A stretch of DNA of 64,000 bases from NCBI GenBank assembly GCA_030429205.1, contig JAUICZ010000001.1, positions 1,230,806-1,294,805 of the forward strand, read 5' to 3'. The notes below the pieces were generated by a model that worked only from the letters and a program-made list of their open reading frames with translations, did no database searches and had not been told where the DNA came from. Numbering within the stretch: the stretch's first letter is position 1; the number at the start of each line of letters is the position of its first letter. A program made the translations under genes and the position numbers. This DNA comes from Bacteroidia bacterium. GTDB lineage: Bacteria > Bacteroidota > Bacteroidia > Chitinophagales > Chitinophagaceae. Positions 54,299-62,024 of this stretch are shown here, one piece after another.

Positions 54299-55264
54299 TT
54301 AAAAAAGTTGTTTGATGAGTTCTTCCTGAGATACCCCTTCTGCCTCAGCTTTATAATTTCTTACTACACGGTGACGTAAAACCTCCATAGCCATAGCTTG
54401 TACGTCTTCAATGTCGGGTGAATACTTGCCATTTAATAGCGCGTGACATTTTGCACCTAATACCAGATATTGAGATGCCCTGGGCCCCGCACCATAAGCA
54501 ATGTAGTTTTTTGTTGCTTCAGGAGCATCGGCATTGCTCGGTCTTGTTTTGTGTACCAGCGATACGGCGTATTCTAATACATTTTCAGGTACAGGTACTT
54601 TCCTGATCAGGTTTTGAAACTCCTGTATGGTTGCCGCATCCATCACCTTAGGTAAAGAGATGTCCTGTATGCCGGTTGTGCTTTTTACTATTTCAACTTC
54701 TTCTGCATGGCTGGGGTAGTCCAGCATAATGTGGAACATAAACCTATCCAGCTGTGCTTCGGGCAGGGGGTATGTACCTTCCTGTTCAATCGGGTTCTGG
54801 GTAGCTAGTACAAAGAAGGGTGATGGAAGTTTGTATAGGTGTCCTGCCGCAGTTACATTTCGTTCCTGCATAGCCTCTAGCAATGCTGCCTGTGTTTTTG
54901 GCGGAGTACGGTTGATTTCATCAGCAAGTATAATATTGGCGAATACAGGTCCTTTAATAAAACGGAACTGTCTGTTATCGTCCAGTATTTCTGCACCTAT
55001 AATGTCACTTGGCATTAAGTCTGGTGTAAATTGTATGCGCTTAAAAGAAAGATCCAGCACATCTGCCACTGTTTTTACCAGCAAGGTTTTTGCCAGGCCC
55101 GGTACGCCCACCAAAAGGCTGTGCCCATTACATAGAATGGATATGATCAGTTTATCGACCACATCATCCTGTCCTACAATGACTTTGGCGATCGATTCTT
55201 TGATTTGAGTATAATGCTCAGTAAGTGCTTTTGCAGCTTCTGTATCCGATGCGTATGCTGGCAT
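54299..55264 (-). CDS. MoxR-family AAA+ ATPase
   Basis: AAA+ chaperone-like ATPase, 321 aa. Walker A in VGVPGLAKTLLVK (about residue 50), Walker B in IILADEINRTPPKTQAALLEAMQE, sensor 1 in FVLATQNPIEQEGTYPLPEAQLDRF, split here as two overlapping motifs, and AYGAGPRASQYLVLGAK near the C-terminus. MoxR genes usually sit with DUF58 and VWA-domain (Bat) genes; none is here. Start ATG 55264 (MPAYASDTEAAK); the longer frame adds 22 residues of no family similarity. Confidence 0.88.
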   Translation of the reverse strand: MPAYASDTEAAKALTEHYTQIKESIAKVIVGQDDVVDKLIISILCNGHSLLVGVPGLAKTLLVKTVADVLDLSFKRIQFTPDLMPSDIIGAEILDDNRQFRFIKGPVFANIILADEINRTPPKTQAALLEAMQERNVTAAGHLYKLPSPFFVLATQNPIEQEGTYPLPEAQLDRFMFHIMLDYPSHAEEVEIVKSTTGIQDISLPKVMDAATIQEFQNLIRKVPVPENVLEYAVSLVHKTRPSNADAPEATKNYIAYGAGPRASQYLVLGAKCHALLNGKYSPDIEDVQAMAMEVLRHRVVRNYKAEAEGVSQEELIKQLF

Positions 55265-55383
55265 ATGGTTAATATTCAAAAAGTTAAGTTCTGCTTTTTT
55301 GTGTAAACTAACAAATAGAGTGCAAGGCAAAAGTTAAAAATCAAACTGACTATTATGTATTTTACTCACCCTTTAAAATGTGA

Positions 55384-55719
55384 ATGATGGATATTACAAT
55401 AAAACAAGCGCAACAACAGGTGGATGAATGGATAAAAACAATAGGTGTGCGATATTTTAGCGAGTTGACCAACCTTGGGATATTAATGGAAGAAACCGGA
55501 GAGTTGGCCAGATTAATGGTGCGTAAGTACGGTGATCAGTCGTCAAAAGAATCTGACCTGGGTAAAGATATTGCAGATGAGATGGCAGATGTACTGTGGG
55601 TGTTGATGTGTTTGGCCAACCAAACAGGGGTAGATCTGACTGAGGCACTCAAAAAAAATATAGAGAAGAAAACTACTAGAGATGCCGAAAGACACCGTCA
55701 AAACGATAAGCTGAAGTAG
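55384..55719 (+). CDS. MazG-like nucleotide pyrophosphohydrolase
   Basis: All-alpha NTP pyrophosphohydrolase, 111 aa, a single-domain house-cleaning enzyme. The metal-binding acidic motif is seen as LMEETGELARL (about residues 36-46) and DIADEMADVLWVLMCLANQTG (split: DEMADVLWVL), with KKTTRDAERH near the end. Substrate not determined. Starts with a double ATG at 55384 and 55387. Divergent from moxR, 119 bases apart. Confidence 0.85.
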   Translation: MMDITIKQAQQQVDEWIKTIGVRYFSELTNLGILMEETGELARLMVRKYGDQSSKESDLGKDIADEMADVLWVLMCLANQTGVDLTEALKKNIEKKTTRDAERHRQNDKLK

Positions 55720-55723
55720 TGAT

Positions 55724-55763
55724 TTGTCATGGTTTTGAAATTAGATTGTCATGATTATAGTTT
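55724..55763 (+). promoter_or_regulatory. phased TTGTCAT repeats upstream of T9SS cargo gene
   Basis: TTGTCATG occurs at 55724 and 55746, exactly 22 bases apart, with the related TTGAAAT midway at 55735, giving an 11-base period. This is the spacing of OmpR/PhoB-type binding sites, but the units differ from those at 12491. Weak candidate, 110-140 bases before the cargo gene. Confidence 0.3.
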
Positions 55764-55863
55764 TGGGTTAATAATAGGGTGAAAATAAGCATGTTAAGTA
55801 CTGGCCATTACTTCTTTTTAGAAGATTTACATATCTTTAGCCTTCACAATTAAAATTATATAT

Positions 55864-56634
55864 ATGAAACGTATTTACTTATTATTCCTTTTTGTTGCTT
55901 TAGCAAGTACTTCTTTTGCGCAAAGAACAGTTGATTTAACGATCAAACACTTCTACAGTGCAACATCAACAGTTTCTTTAATGCAAAGCGGTGATAAGCT
56001 ATTGATCAATGGTAGCACTCCTTACTATTTTGCATGGCGTATATTCAACAACGGAACAGATTCTACCTTAAACGGTGATACTATTGCTATCAGAACTCCT
56101 TGGACTACATTTGTAGCAGTTGCAGGTACTACTTTTACAAACAACTTGAAAATGGGTGATAGTGTAACTATCGTGCCTCAAAACAACCCTGTTACATTGT
56201 CTGCAGGTTCTGCAATCACTTCTTCTGGTCCTCGTAACATCGACTGGTGTGACAGTGTTTTCATCAGACCAATTTCTACGAGTCCAAATGTTACTGATCC
56301 TGCAGGAAACAACAAAACTTGTACTAATGTAGAGGTTAACTACTGGCTAACGGATGTAGATGGTGTTACTAAAAACAGTACAGAAGCATTTATTCTTTAC
56401 CCTAATCCGGTAACTAATAAGTTAAACATGAAGTACAACTTCGGTACAAACAACAGCGCTACAGTAAATGTTATAGACATTACAGGTAAAGTAGTTCATA
56501 CACAAGATTTGGGTAGCGGTTTAAACGGTATCCAGGATGTTGAGATCAACTTAGGTAAAATGAACAGCGGATTGTATATTTTACAGTTGACTACAAACGA
56601 CAAGACAATCTCTAATAAATTTCATATCAAGTAA
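55864..56634 (+). CDS. secreted protein with T9SS type A sorting domain
   Basis: Predicted type IX secretion cargo, 256 aa. Signal peptide 1-19 (ending TSFAQ), an uncharacterised beta-rich N-terminal domain (about 22-165), and a C-terminal sorting domain of about 80 residues beginning FILYPNPVTNKLNM. The domain continues with VNVIDITGKVVHT and ends MNSGLYILQLTTNDK...FHIK, the standard pattern. PorU and PorV at 1.8-6.9 kb are the machinery expected to process and deliver it. Function of the N-terminal domain unknown. Codon use looks biased to AAC, GGT and ATC, suggesting good expression. Ends in a terminator. Confidence 0.87.
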   Translation: MKRIYLLFLFVALASTSFAQRTVDLTIKHFYSATSTVSLMQSGDKLLINGSTPYYFAWRIFNNGTDSTLNGDTIAIRTPWTTFVAVAGTTFTNNLKMGDSVTIVPQNNPVTLSAGSAITSSGPRNIDWCDSVFIRPISTSPNVTDPAGNNKTCTNVEVNYWLTDVDGVTKNSTEAFILYPNPVTNKLNMKYNFGTNNSATVNVIDITGKVVHTQDLGSGLNGIQDVEINLGKMNSGLYILQLTTNDKTISNKFHIK

Positions 56635-56657
56635 TTTGATAACAACATATTTGTTTT

Positions 56658-56690
56658 AAAAAGTGGGAGGCACAGCTTCCCACTTTTTTT
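56658..56690 (+). terminator. terminator of T9SS cargo gene
   Basis: AAAAAGTGGGAGG pairs with CTTCCCACTTTTT (loop about 5 bases), then a T run. Confidence 0.8.
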
Positions 56691-56698
56691 ATTTATGA

Positions 56699-56706
56699 TA
56701 AATTTG
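56699..56706 (+). promoter_or_regulatory. recR -7 element abutting start codon
   Basis: TAAATTTG, perfect TAnnTTTG, followed by CAGC and the ATG at 56711. Confidence 0.55.
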
Positions 56707-56710
56707 CAGC

Positions 56711-57331
56711 ATGGTGTTTTCCTCTAAGTTGATAGAAGATGCGGTAAATGAGTTTGCAAAGTTGCCGGGTATTGGCAAGAAAACTGCTTTGCGTATGGTG
56801 TTGCAGTTATTGAAGAAAGATCTGGCAGAAGTTGAGATGTTTACGGATGCTGTAGCACGTATGAGAAGGGAGATTCAGTTTTGTACAACCTGTCATAATG
56901 TATCGGATAAGGAGCAGTGCGAAATATGCAGCAATACCTCTAGAAACAGAGCGCAAGTATGTGTGGTAGAAAATATTCGCGATGTGATAGCTATAGAAAG
57001 TACGCAACAGTACAATGGTACTTATCACTTATTGGGAGGGATATTATCCCCGCTGGATGGCATAGGCCCTGATCAACTCAATATAAATACATTGTGCGAC
57101 CGTGTTGCTAACGATGGTGTTGAGGAGCTAATAATGGCATTAAGCCCGACCATTGAGGGGGATACAACAGTATACTACATTGCCAAACAATTAAAGGATG
57201 CAAAAGTGAACATCACCACCATTGCTCGTGGTATAGCTTTTGGTGGTGAGTTGGAATATGCTGATGAAATGACATTGGCACGATCTATAGCCAAACGCCT
57301 GCCACTTGAAAATTATGTAAGCTTGAAATAG
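56711..57331 (+). CDS. recR: recombination mediator RecR
   Basis: DNA-binding partner of RecO and RecF, loads RecA on gapped DNA. The 206-aa product has a helix-hairpin-helix (FAKLPGIGKKTALRM, residues about 15-29), a four-Cys zinc finger (CTTCHNVSDKEQCEICSN, about 57-75), a Toprim domain starting VCVVENIRDVIAIE and the C-terminal THIARG-like TTIARGIAFGGELEYADE block. All family landmarks are in place. The stop is immediately followed by the end of a convergent short lipoprotein gene. Confidence 0.95.
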   Translation: MVFSSKLIEDAVNEFAKLPGIGKKTALRMVLQLLKKDLAEVEMFTDAVARMRREIQFCTTCHNVSDKEQCEICSNTSRNRAQVCVVENIRDVIAIESTQQYNGTYHLLGGILSPLDGIGPDQLNINTLCDRVANDGVEELIMALSPTIEGDTTVYYIAKQLKDAKVNITTIARGIAFGGELEYADEMTLARSIAKRLPLENYVSLK

Positions 57332-57565
57332 TTACTCCTGTACTTTCAGCATTTGTTCTTCGCCGTTATCATCTTTAGCCCGCAAAAACTCACCAGGCTT
57401 ACTGGTCGCTTCCTGACTTCTAGCAGCATTATTAACATTTTCTGTAGATATGCTATTTGTACTGCCAGAGCCTGTTGAAACAGTTTTGCCACCGGTACAG
57501 CTAAAAGCCGACATAAGTACAAGAAAAGCAGAGCAATAATAAATAGGATGTAATAACCTGTTCAT
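57332..57565 (-). CDS. short lipoprotein of unknown function
   Basis: 77-aa product with an N-terminal hydrophobic signal and a lipobox LMSAFSC (Cys about residue 23). The mature part is Ser/Thr/Asn-rich and disordered-looking (GGKTVSTGSGSTNS), with a small charged C-terminus (EFLRAKDDNGEEQMLKVQE). No family recognised. The predicted export signal makes it a credible gene despite its size. First of three short minus-strand genes between recR and dapF. Confidence 0.6.
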   Translation of the reverse strand: MNRLLHPIYYCSAFLVLMSAFSCTGGKTVSTGSGSTNSISTENVNNAARSQEATSKPGEFLRAKDDNGEEQMLKVQE

Positions 57566-57605
57566 GCCGTAAATCTAAAACAATATCGCTAACAAATTGT
57601 CAGAG

Positions 57606-57929
57606 TTATTTCGAAGTTGCGCGATATAATAAAGAAGCTTCTTTGCTGGAAATTGCTTTATATGAAGGTTGTGCTGTTTGAGCCTTTCCAACAGACTTAG
57701 TTGGTGGTTGTGTAGCAGCTAATAGCTGTAGTTTTTTTAAGTCAGAATTTTCTATGGCTAAACTAGGATGATTTCCTGCCTTTAATGCTGCTTGGGTTAC
57801 GCCCATGCTTACAGCTTTTGAAACATCAGGAGCATTTGTCTGAATAGTAGCTTTGTTTTCGTGTTGAGCATACCCGGTGATAGTTAACCCAACCGAAAGA
57901 ATTGCTAATAAGAATGTTTTTTGTTTCAT
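57606..57929 (-). CDS. small secreted protein of unknown function
   Basis: 107-aa product with a clear signal peptide (LLAILSVGLTITGYAQ, cleavage after about 21). The mature region is Ala/Lys/Thr-rich with no recognised domain: VSKAVSMGVTQAALKAGNHPS and SSKEASLLYRATSK. A 13-base palindrome GTTCTTTAAGAAC lies 5 bases upstream of the ATG. It is separate from its neighbours by 40 and 134 bases. Real export signal and sensible start, but function unknown. Confidence 0.6.
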   Translation of the reverse strand: MKQKTFLLAILSVGLTITGYAQHENKATIQTNAPDVSKAVSMGVTQAALKAGNHPSLAIENSDLKKLQLLAATQPPTKSVGKAQTAQPSYKAISSKEASLLYRATSK

Positions 57930-58063
57930 AATTGTTCTTTAAGAACTTTAAAACAAAATCTGTGCTAGAAAATCTAAACATTCTTAACGAAATGCTAAAC
58001 TGTAAAAGACCGGTTATGACTACTCTGTGCAAATATTGCAGCTACCACTTGTTGCCCCTCAGG

Positions 58064-58264
58064 TTACTTTGCCGTTAGCTCAAGGATAGATGGTATTAGT
58101 TTTGAGTCTGACTGTTCTTTATTAACAGTTGCTAATCTGCATATTTTTTGTTCAGATTTTGCATATCTGTTGATCTGTGTTTCCAGTCTTTTAATGTCTC
58201 CTGCAATAACACAGGTGCTGAACGTAACAGCTAAAACGGATAATGCTAATTCTTTTTGCCTCAT
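58064..58264 (-). CDS. very small exported protein of unknown function
   Basis: 66-aa product from ATG 58264: RQKELALSVLAVTFSTCVIAG as a signal-like helix, then a charged helical part (DIKRLETQINRYAKSEQKI). No family recognised. A Cys in the hydrophobic end (FSTCVIAG) is not a good lipobox. It lies 37 bases downstream of dapF and could be translated from the same message or be spurious; support is the plausible signal only. Confidence 0.4.
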   Translation of the reverse strand: MRQKELALSVLAVTFSTCVIAGDIKRLETQINRYAKSEQKICRLATVNKEQSDSKLIPSILELTAK

Positions 58265-58301
58265 ATTGTATGTGTTTAATGTATACAAGGCAAATACTAT
58301 G

Positions 58302-59081
58302 CTAAATTTCTATGTCGCCTTCAAAAACGAGTTGTGTGGGCCCTGTAAGTACAACATCGGTGGCACTGTCAGATGTAGGCTTGGTAAAGCTTACAGCCAA
58401 TTTTCCTCCGGGGGTATTAATGGATGTATTAAAGTTGCCGGTTTTATTTTTGACTGTCGCAATGGCAGATGCCGTTACGCCGGTACCACAGCTTAGCGTT
58501 TCATCCTCAACACCACGCTCATAGGTACGCACATTTATCTCGCCATTATCGGTTACCTGTACAAAATTCACATTAATACCTTTTGGTTGAAAATGTTCTT
58601 CATTTCTGATGGCCTTACCTTCAGCATAAACATCAACGGTATTAATATCCTCAACCCATTTTACGTAGTGAGGTGAGCCTGTATTAAGTATGCTATGCCC
58701 TTCGTTAAAAGTAATGTCTTTAACCTGCTGCATTCCCAATGCTATTGTACCATCCTGATTAAGCGTAGCATCATGTGGCCCGTCAATAGCTATGAAGTGA
58801 GCAGTGTCTTTTACTACACCTTGTTTCTGTGCAAAAGCTGTAATACACCTGCCGCCGTTGCCACACATAGTACTTTCATTACCATCTGCGTTATAATATA
58901 CCATTCTAAAATCGTAGCCGTCTTCATATTCCAGTAGCATCAGCCCGTCGGCACCTATACCGAAGTGTCTGTCACATAAAAAAGCAATCTGGTCACGATT
59001 CAATTCAACTCCTCCCGAGCGATTGTCGATAATGACAAAATCGTTGCCCGTGCCATGGTATTTATAAAAATGAATTTTCAT
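58302..59081 (-). CDS. dapF: diaminopimelate epimerase
   Basis: Converts LL- to meso-diaminopimelate for lysine and peptidoglycan. The 259-aa product shows FYKYHGTGNDFVIID, the first catalytic Cys in GNESTMCGNGGRC, GSPHYVKWVED and the second catalytic Cys in ETLSCGTGVTASA (about residue 200). Both Cys are present. It follows the GWxTD gene by 3 bases. The mpl gene at the right end also handles meso-DAP peptides, consistent with a DAP-type wall. Confidence 0.94.
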   Translation of the reverse strand: MKIHFYKYHGTGNDFVIIDNRSGGVELNRDQIAFLCDRHFGIGADGLMLLEYEDGYDFRMVYYNADGNESTMCGNGGRCITAFAQKQGVVKDTAHFIAIDGPHDATLNQDGTIALGMQQVKDITFNEGHSILNTGSPHYVKWVEDINTVDVYAEGKAIRNEEHFQPKGINVNFVQVTDNGEINVRTYERGVEDETLSCGTGVTASAIATVKNKTGNFNTSINTPGGKLAVSFTKPTSDSATDVVLTGPTQLVFEGDIEI

Positions 59082-59084
59082 TGA

Positions 59085-60554
59085 TTATTTGTTTCTGATA
59101 ATTTGTTCTGCCCGCGAATTTAAGTTATCCGAAGCTTGTCCTGTTTTATACAGTAAGCTACGCCAAGCAGTATTTCTTGTTTCACCAATTACGGTTGAGT
59201 GTAGCAGCTTATAATCGTTGATCATAAACTCCGGACTGTAAAATAGAAATACCCCTTGGGTGCTTTGAGTGCCCGGGGCATTATATACCCATATCTCGTA
59301 TGGGAATGCGCCCTGCTCGTTTGTAACTATTACCCGTTGGTCAGGCTCTCCGTACTTCAGTTGATAGAAGCCCCGATCTGTTTCATATCCGGCAGTTATT
59401 GATGAGCCAAATAAGCGGTTTACTTCTTTTACTTTTTTGGTGTACTTCTCCCAGCCTTTCTCTGCATCGCCAGTAGACCTGGCTTTCCAAAAGTTGTAAA
59501 TAAAGTAGCGCATATAAGTGTCATCAGGCTCACTTAAAAATATCTCAATGTTTGCATGTTCTGATTTTGAACTGATGGGTAGTAACATTTTCAAAATAGC
59601 CTTCAGTTGTGCTGTAGTGTATTTATGAACAAATGTTTCGCTGAGTTCAAGCACATTTACCTTTTCCCATGCTGGCTGTGTGCTGGTGTCTTTTTTTACA
59701 ACGGGGTTCATGTTGATCAACTGAAAAAATAAACTTTGCTTGGTAACATCCTTGCCTTTTTTGTCTTTAAGCACATAGTTCAAATAATAGTTGCCCGAGG
59801 GTAACATATCTATCTTCATAGAGTGTTGTATAGGTATGATCTCTTGTATAGTATTTAGTGTATCTGTATTGTGTAATTCATGTTCAACCGATCCGTATTC
59901 TTTTTTAGATATGTAGATGTCTTCAGTTAAGGGTAGTAAGCTATCGTTGATCTTGTGAGCATTATAGAGTTCGGTATAAGCATGTATGTGCTTACGGTTA
60001 TCGTCTAAAAAGTTCAGGCAAAGAGGTATTTGTAGTTGCCCTGCTCTGTAAAAGATGTTGTTCTTTTGGTCTGACTCATAAGCAGTATCCAATAACTGTA
60101 TGCGGCTGTAGTGGGTTTTTTCATATGCCTCAGGTACATTAATAGTATCGCTATGCTCATATATAGATACTTCGTTGTTGGCATCCGTCAGTATCAGGTT
60201 ATAATAAACTTTGCCTTCGGGTAATGATATACGGTGCAAGTCTACAATGTTCTGCAGTTGAGCTGCTCTTAATGAATTTGCAGGTGTTGTTTTGAGGTAG
60301 TATTTCTGTGTGGTAATGATACCTGTATCACAACCTATAGTCAGTTCTGTTTTTATTTTGTCCAGCCATATGCCTGTACTGTCTTTATGAAAATTCAGTG
60401 TGTTGGCATCTACCTGCCAGTACAGCTCAAGGTAAGGTTGTAGTGCTTTATCTTTAGTTGTATAGAAAATATTGTAAGCAGGTAATACCTCGATGGCTAA
60501 CCCCATTTTACACCATACAATAAACAAACAACACAATGTTATGCCACGAATCAT
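59085..60554 (-). CDS. GWxTD domain-containing secreted protein
   Basis: 489-aa exported protein with a signal peptide (about 1-20, ending MGLAI). The N-terminal two-thirds are beta-rich repeats of about 100 residues without a recognised family. The C-terminal third has the GWxTD domain: FIYNFWKARSTGDAEKGWEKY, VNRLFGSSITAGYETDRGFYQLKYGEPDQ, split here, and PYEIWVY. In this copy the signature Trp of GWxTD reads Tyr (AGYETDRG). Such proteins are widespread in Bacteroidota, function unknown. Forms a unit with dapF. Confidence 0.83.
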   Translation of the reverse strand: MIRGITLCCLFIVWCKMGLAIEVLPAYNIFYTTKDKALQPYLELYWQVDANTLNFHKDSTGIWLDKIKTELTIGCDTGIITTQKYYLKTTPANSLRAAQLQNIVDLHRISLPEGKVYYNLILTDANNEVSIYEHSDTINVPEAYEKTHYSRIQLLDTAYESDQKNNIFYRAGQLQIPLCLNFLDDNRKHIHAYTELYNAHKINDSLLPLTEDIYISKKEYGSVEHELHNTDTLNTIQEIIPIQHSMKIDMLPSGNYYLNYVLKDKKGKDVTKQSLFFQLINMNPVVKKDTSTQPAWEKVNVLELSETFVHKYTTAQLKAILKMLLPISSKSEHANIEIFLSEPDDTYMRYFIYNFWKARSTGDAEKGWEKYTKKVKEVNRLFGSSITAGYETDRGFYQLKYGEPDQRVIVTNEQGAFPYEIWVYNAPGTQSTQGVFLFYSPEFMINDYKLLHSTVIGETRNTAWRSLLYKTGQASDNLNSRAEQIIRNK

Positions 60555-60602
60555 TTTCTCTTATTTTTTCGCAAAATACAGAAATAGCTTTACTTAGCGT
60601 TT

Positions 60603-61247
60603 ATGCAGCAGGTTGTTAGTCCATATGTGCCGTTTCCTAATTTGTTTTGGTGGGTAAATGTTTTGAATGCAGATCATGTAATATTTGATGTGGCAGAGCA
60701 TTACGAAAAAATGAGCTACCGAAACCGGTATTACATTGCAGGTGCAAATGGTGGTATTATGTTGAGTATACCCCTAATGAAAGGGCGCAACCAGAGGACA
60801 CCAATGAATGAAGTGCAGATAGACAATACTGAGGATTGGAAGAAGAACCACTTGCGTACCATAACTTCTGTATATGGCAGGGCTCCGTATTTTGAATATT
60901 ATATACCTGAATTAAATCACTTATTCGGGCAGGAGTATACCCATTTGTGTCATTTTAATGCAACAACAACAAACTGGTTGAAGAAGCATTTAGGTATCTC
61001 TTTTAACATGGAAGAAGCTGATGTTTACAGAAAGGAATATCAGGATCACGCAGATCTGCGAAAAGGTGTGAAGCCGGGCATGGAGCTAAGGGCAATAGAT
61101 AATAGCATATACTATCAACTGTTTGAAGAGCGTAATGGCTTTTTGCCGAATATGAGCGCTTTGGATATTTTGTTCAGCGAGGGGCCTGCGGCAACAGAGG
61201 TGTTGCGACAAAATACAGGTACTATAAAAGAGTGGGGGAATGGTTAG
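60603..61247 (+). CDS. WbqC-like family protein
   Basis: 214-aa protein of the WbqC family, often found in polysaccharide loci and thought to be an enzyme of sugar modification, activity unproven. Markers: VVSPYVPFPNLFWWVNVLNADHV near the N-terminus (split: PYVPFPNLFWWVN), RNRYYIAGANG, LSIPLMKGRNQRTPMNEV and DNTEDWKKNHLRTI. Single gene here with a near -7 element (TAGCTTTA) upstream. It overlaps the convergent transferase gene by 4 bases. Confidence 0.82.
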   Translation: MQQVVSPYVPFPNLFWWVNVLNADHVIFDVAEHYEKMSYRNRYYIAGANGGIMLSIPLMKGRNQRTPMNEVQIDNTEDWKKNHLRTITSVYGRAPYFEYYIPELNHLFGQEYTHLCHFNATTTNWLKKHLGISFNMEEADVYRKEYQDHADLRKGVKPGMELRAIDNSIYYQLFEERNGFLPNMSALDILFSEGPAATEVLRQNTGTIKEWGNG

Positions 61248-61963
61248 TTAGAGCGTTTGTGTGTAAACCCTCTCATCTTCCAAACTCCAAACATGGCTTC
61301 GTGAATAATGCCGGATGTCATTTTAGAAGTTCCTTCTTTCCTGTCCACAAAAGTGATCGGCACTTCTTTAATTTTGAATCCCAACTTCCACGCGCGGTAC
61401 TTCATTTCTATCTGGAAGGCATAACCTACAAACTGTACATCTGATAAAGGAATAGCCTTTAGAACCTCTCTGCGGTAACAAATAAAGCCGGCAGTAGGGT
61501 CGTTAACGGGCATCCATGTAATTAACTTTGTATAAAAAGCACCACCACGAGAAATGAGTTTTCTATCCCATGGCCAATTAACTAATTTACCTCCACTTAC
61601 ATATCTGGAGCCTACTGCAACATCTGCCCCCGCAACACATGCCTGATGTAACCTAAGCAGGTCGTCAGGGTTGTGAGAGAAATCGGCATCCATCTCAAAT
61701 ATATATTCGTAATCTCTGCGGAGTGCCCATTTGAAACCTGCTATATAAGCTGTTCCTAATCCCAATTTGCCTGTGCGTTCTAACATGTGCACTTCGTTGG
61801 GGTACTTTTCCATCAGGCTGCGAACAATGTCTGCGGTACCATCCGGAGATCCATCATCCACAATAAGTATATGATAACTACCAGCCAGCGAAAGAACCTT
61901 TAGCATGATCCTTTCAATGTTTTCTTTCTCGTTATATGTTGGTATAATTACAAGCTTGTCCAA
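61244..61963 (-). CDS. polyprenol monophosphomannose synthase-like GT2 (DPM1-like)
   Basis: GT2 enzyme that makes polyprenyl-phosphate sugars, 239 aa. Motifs: LVIIPTYNEKENIERI, IVDDGSPDGTADIV, the DxD in FEMDADFSHNPDDL, GSRYVSGG and the PTAGFICYRREVL block. No C-terminal membrane helices, as in type I/III dolichol-phosphate mannose synthases. Start TTG 61963 (reading DKLVIIPT next) follows a -7-like TAATTTTTG by six bases; TTG 61972 falls inside that element. Its product could feed the GT-C transferases at 31598 and 52322; this is inference. Confidence 0.85.
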   Translation of the reverse strand: MDKLVIIPTYNEKENIERIMLKVLSLAGSYHILIVDDGSPDGTADIVRSLMEKYPNEVHMLERTGKLGLGTAYIAGFKWALRRDYEYIFEMDADFSHNPDDLLRLHQACVAGADVAVGSRYVSGGKLVNWPWDRKLISRGGAFYTKLITWMPVNDPTAGFICYRREVLKAIPLSDVQFVGYAFQIEMKYRAWKLGFKIKEVPITFVDRKEGTSKMTSGIIHEAMFGVWKMRGFTHKRSN

Positions 61964-62024
61964 ATCGGGCAAAAATTAGAGGTCGAAAATAAGAAATTCT
62001 GGGCTACCAGTCCTTAATAAATAG

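Noticed and set aside
57934-57946. Palindrome GTTCTTTAAGAAC as an operator
   Set aside because: Short, AT-rich, single copy and too close to the start codon to judge.
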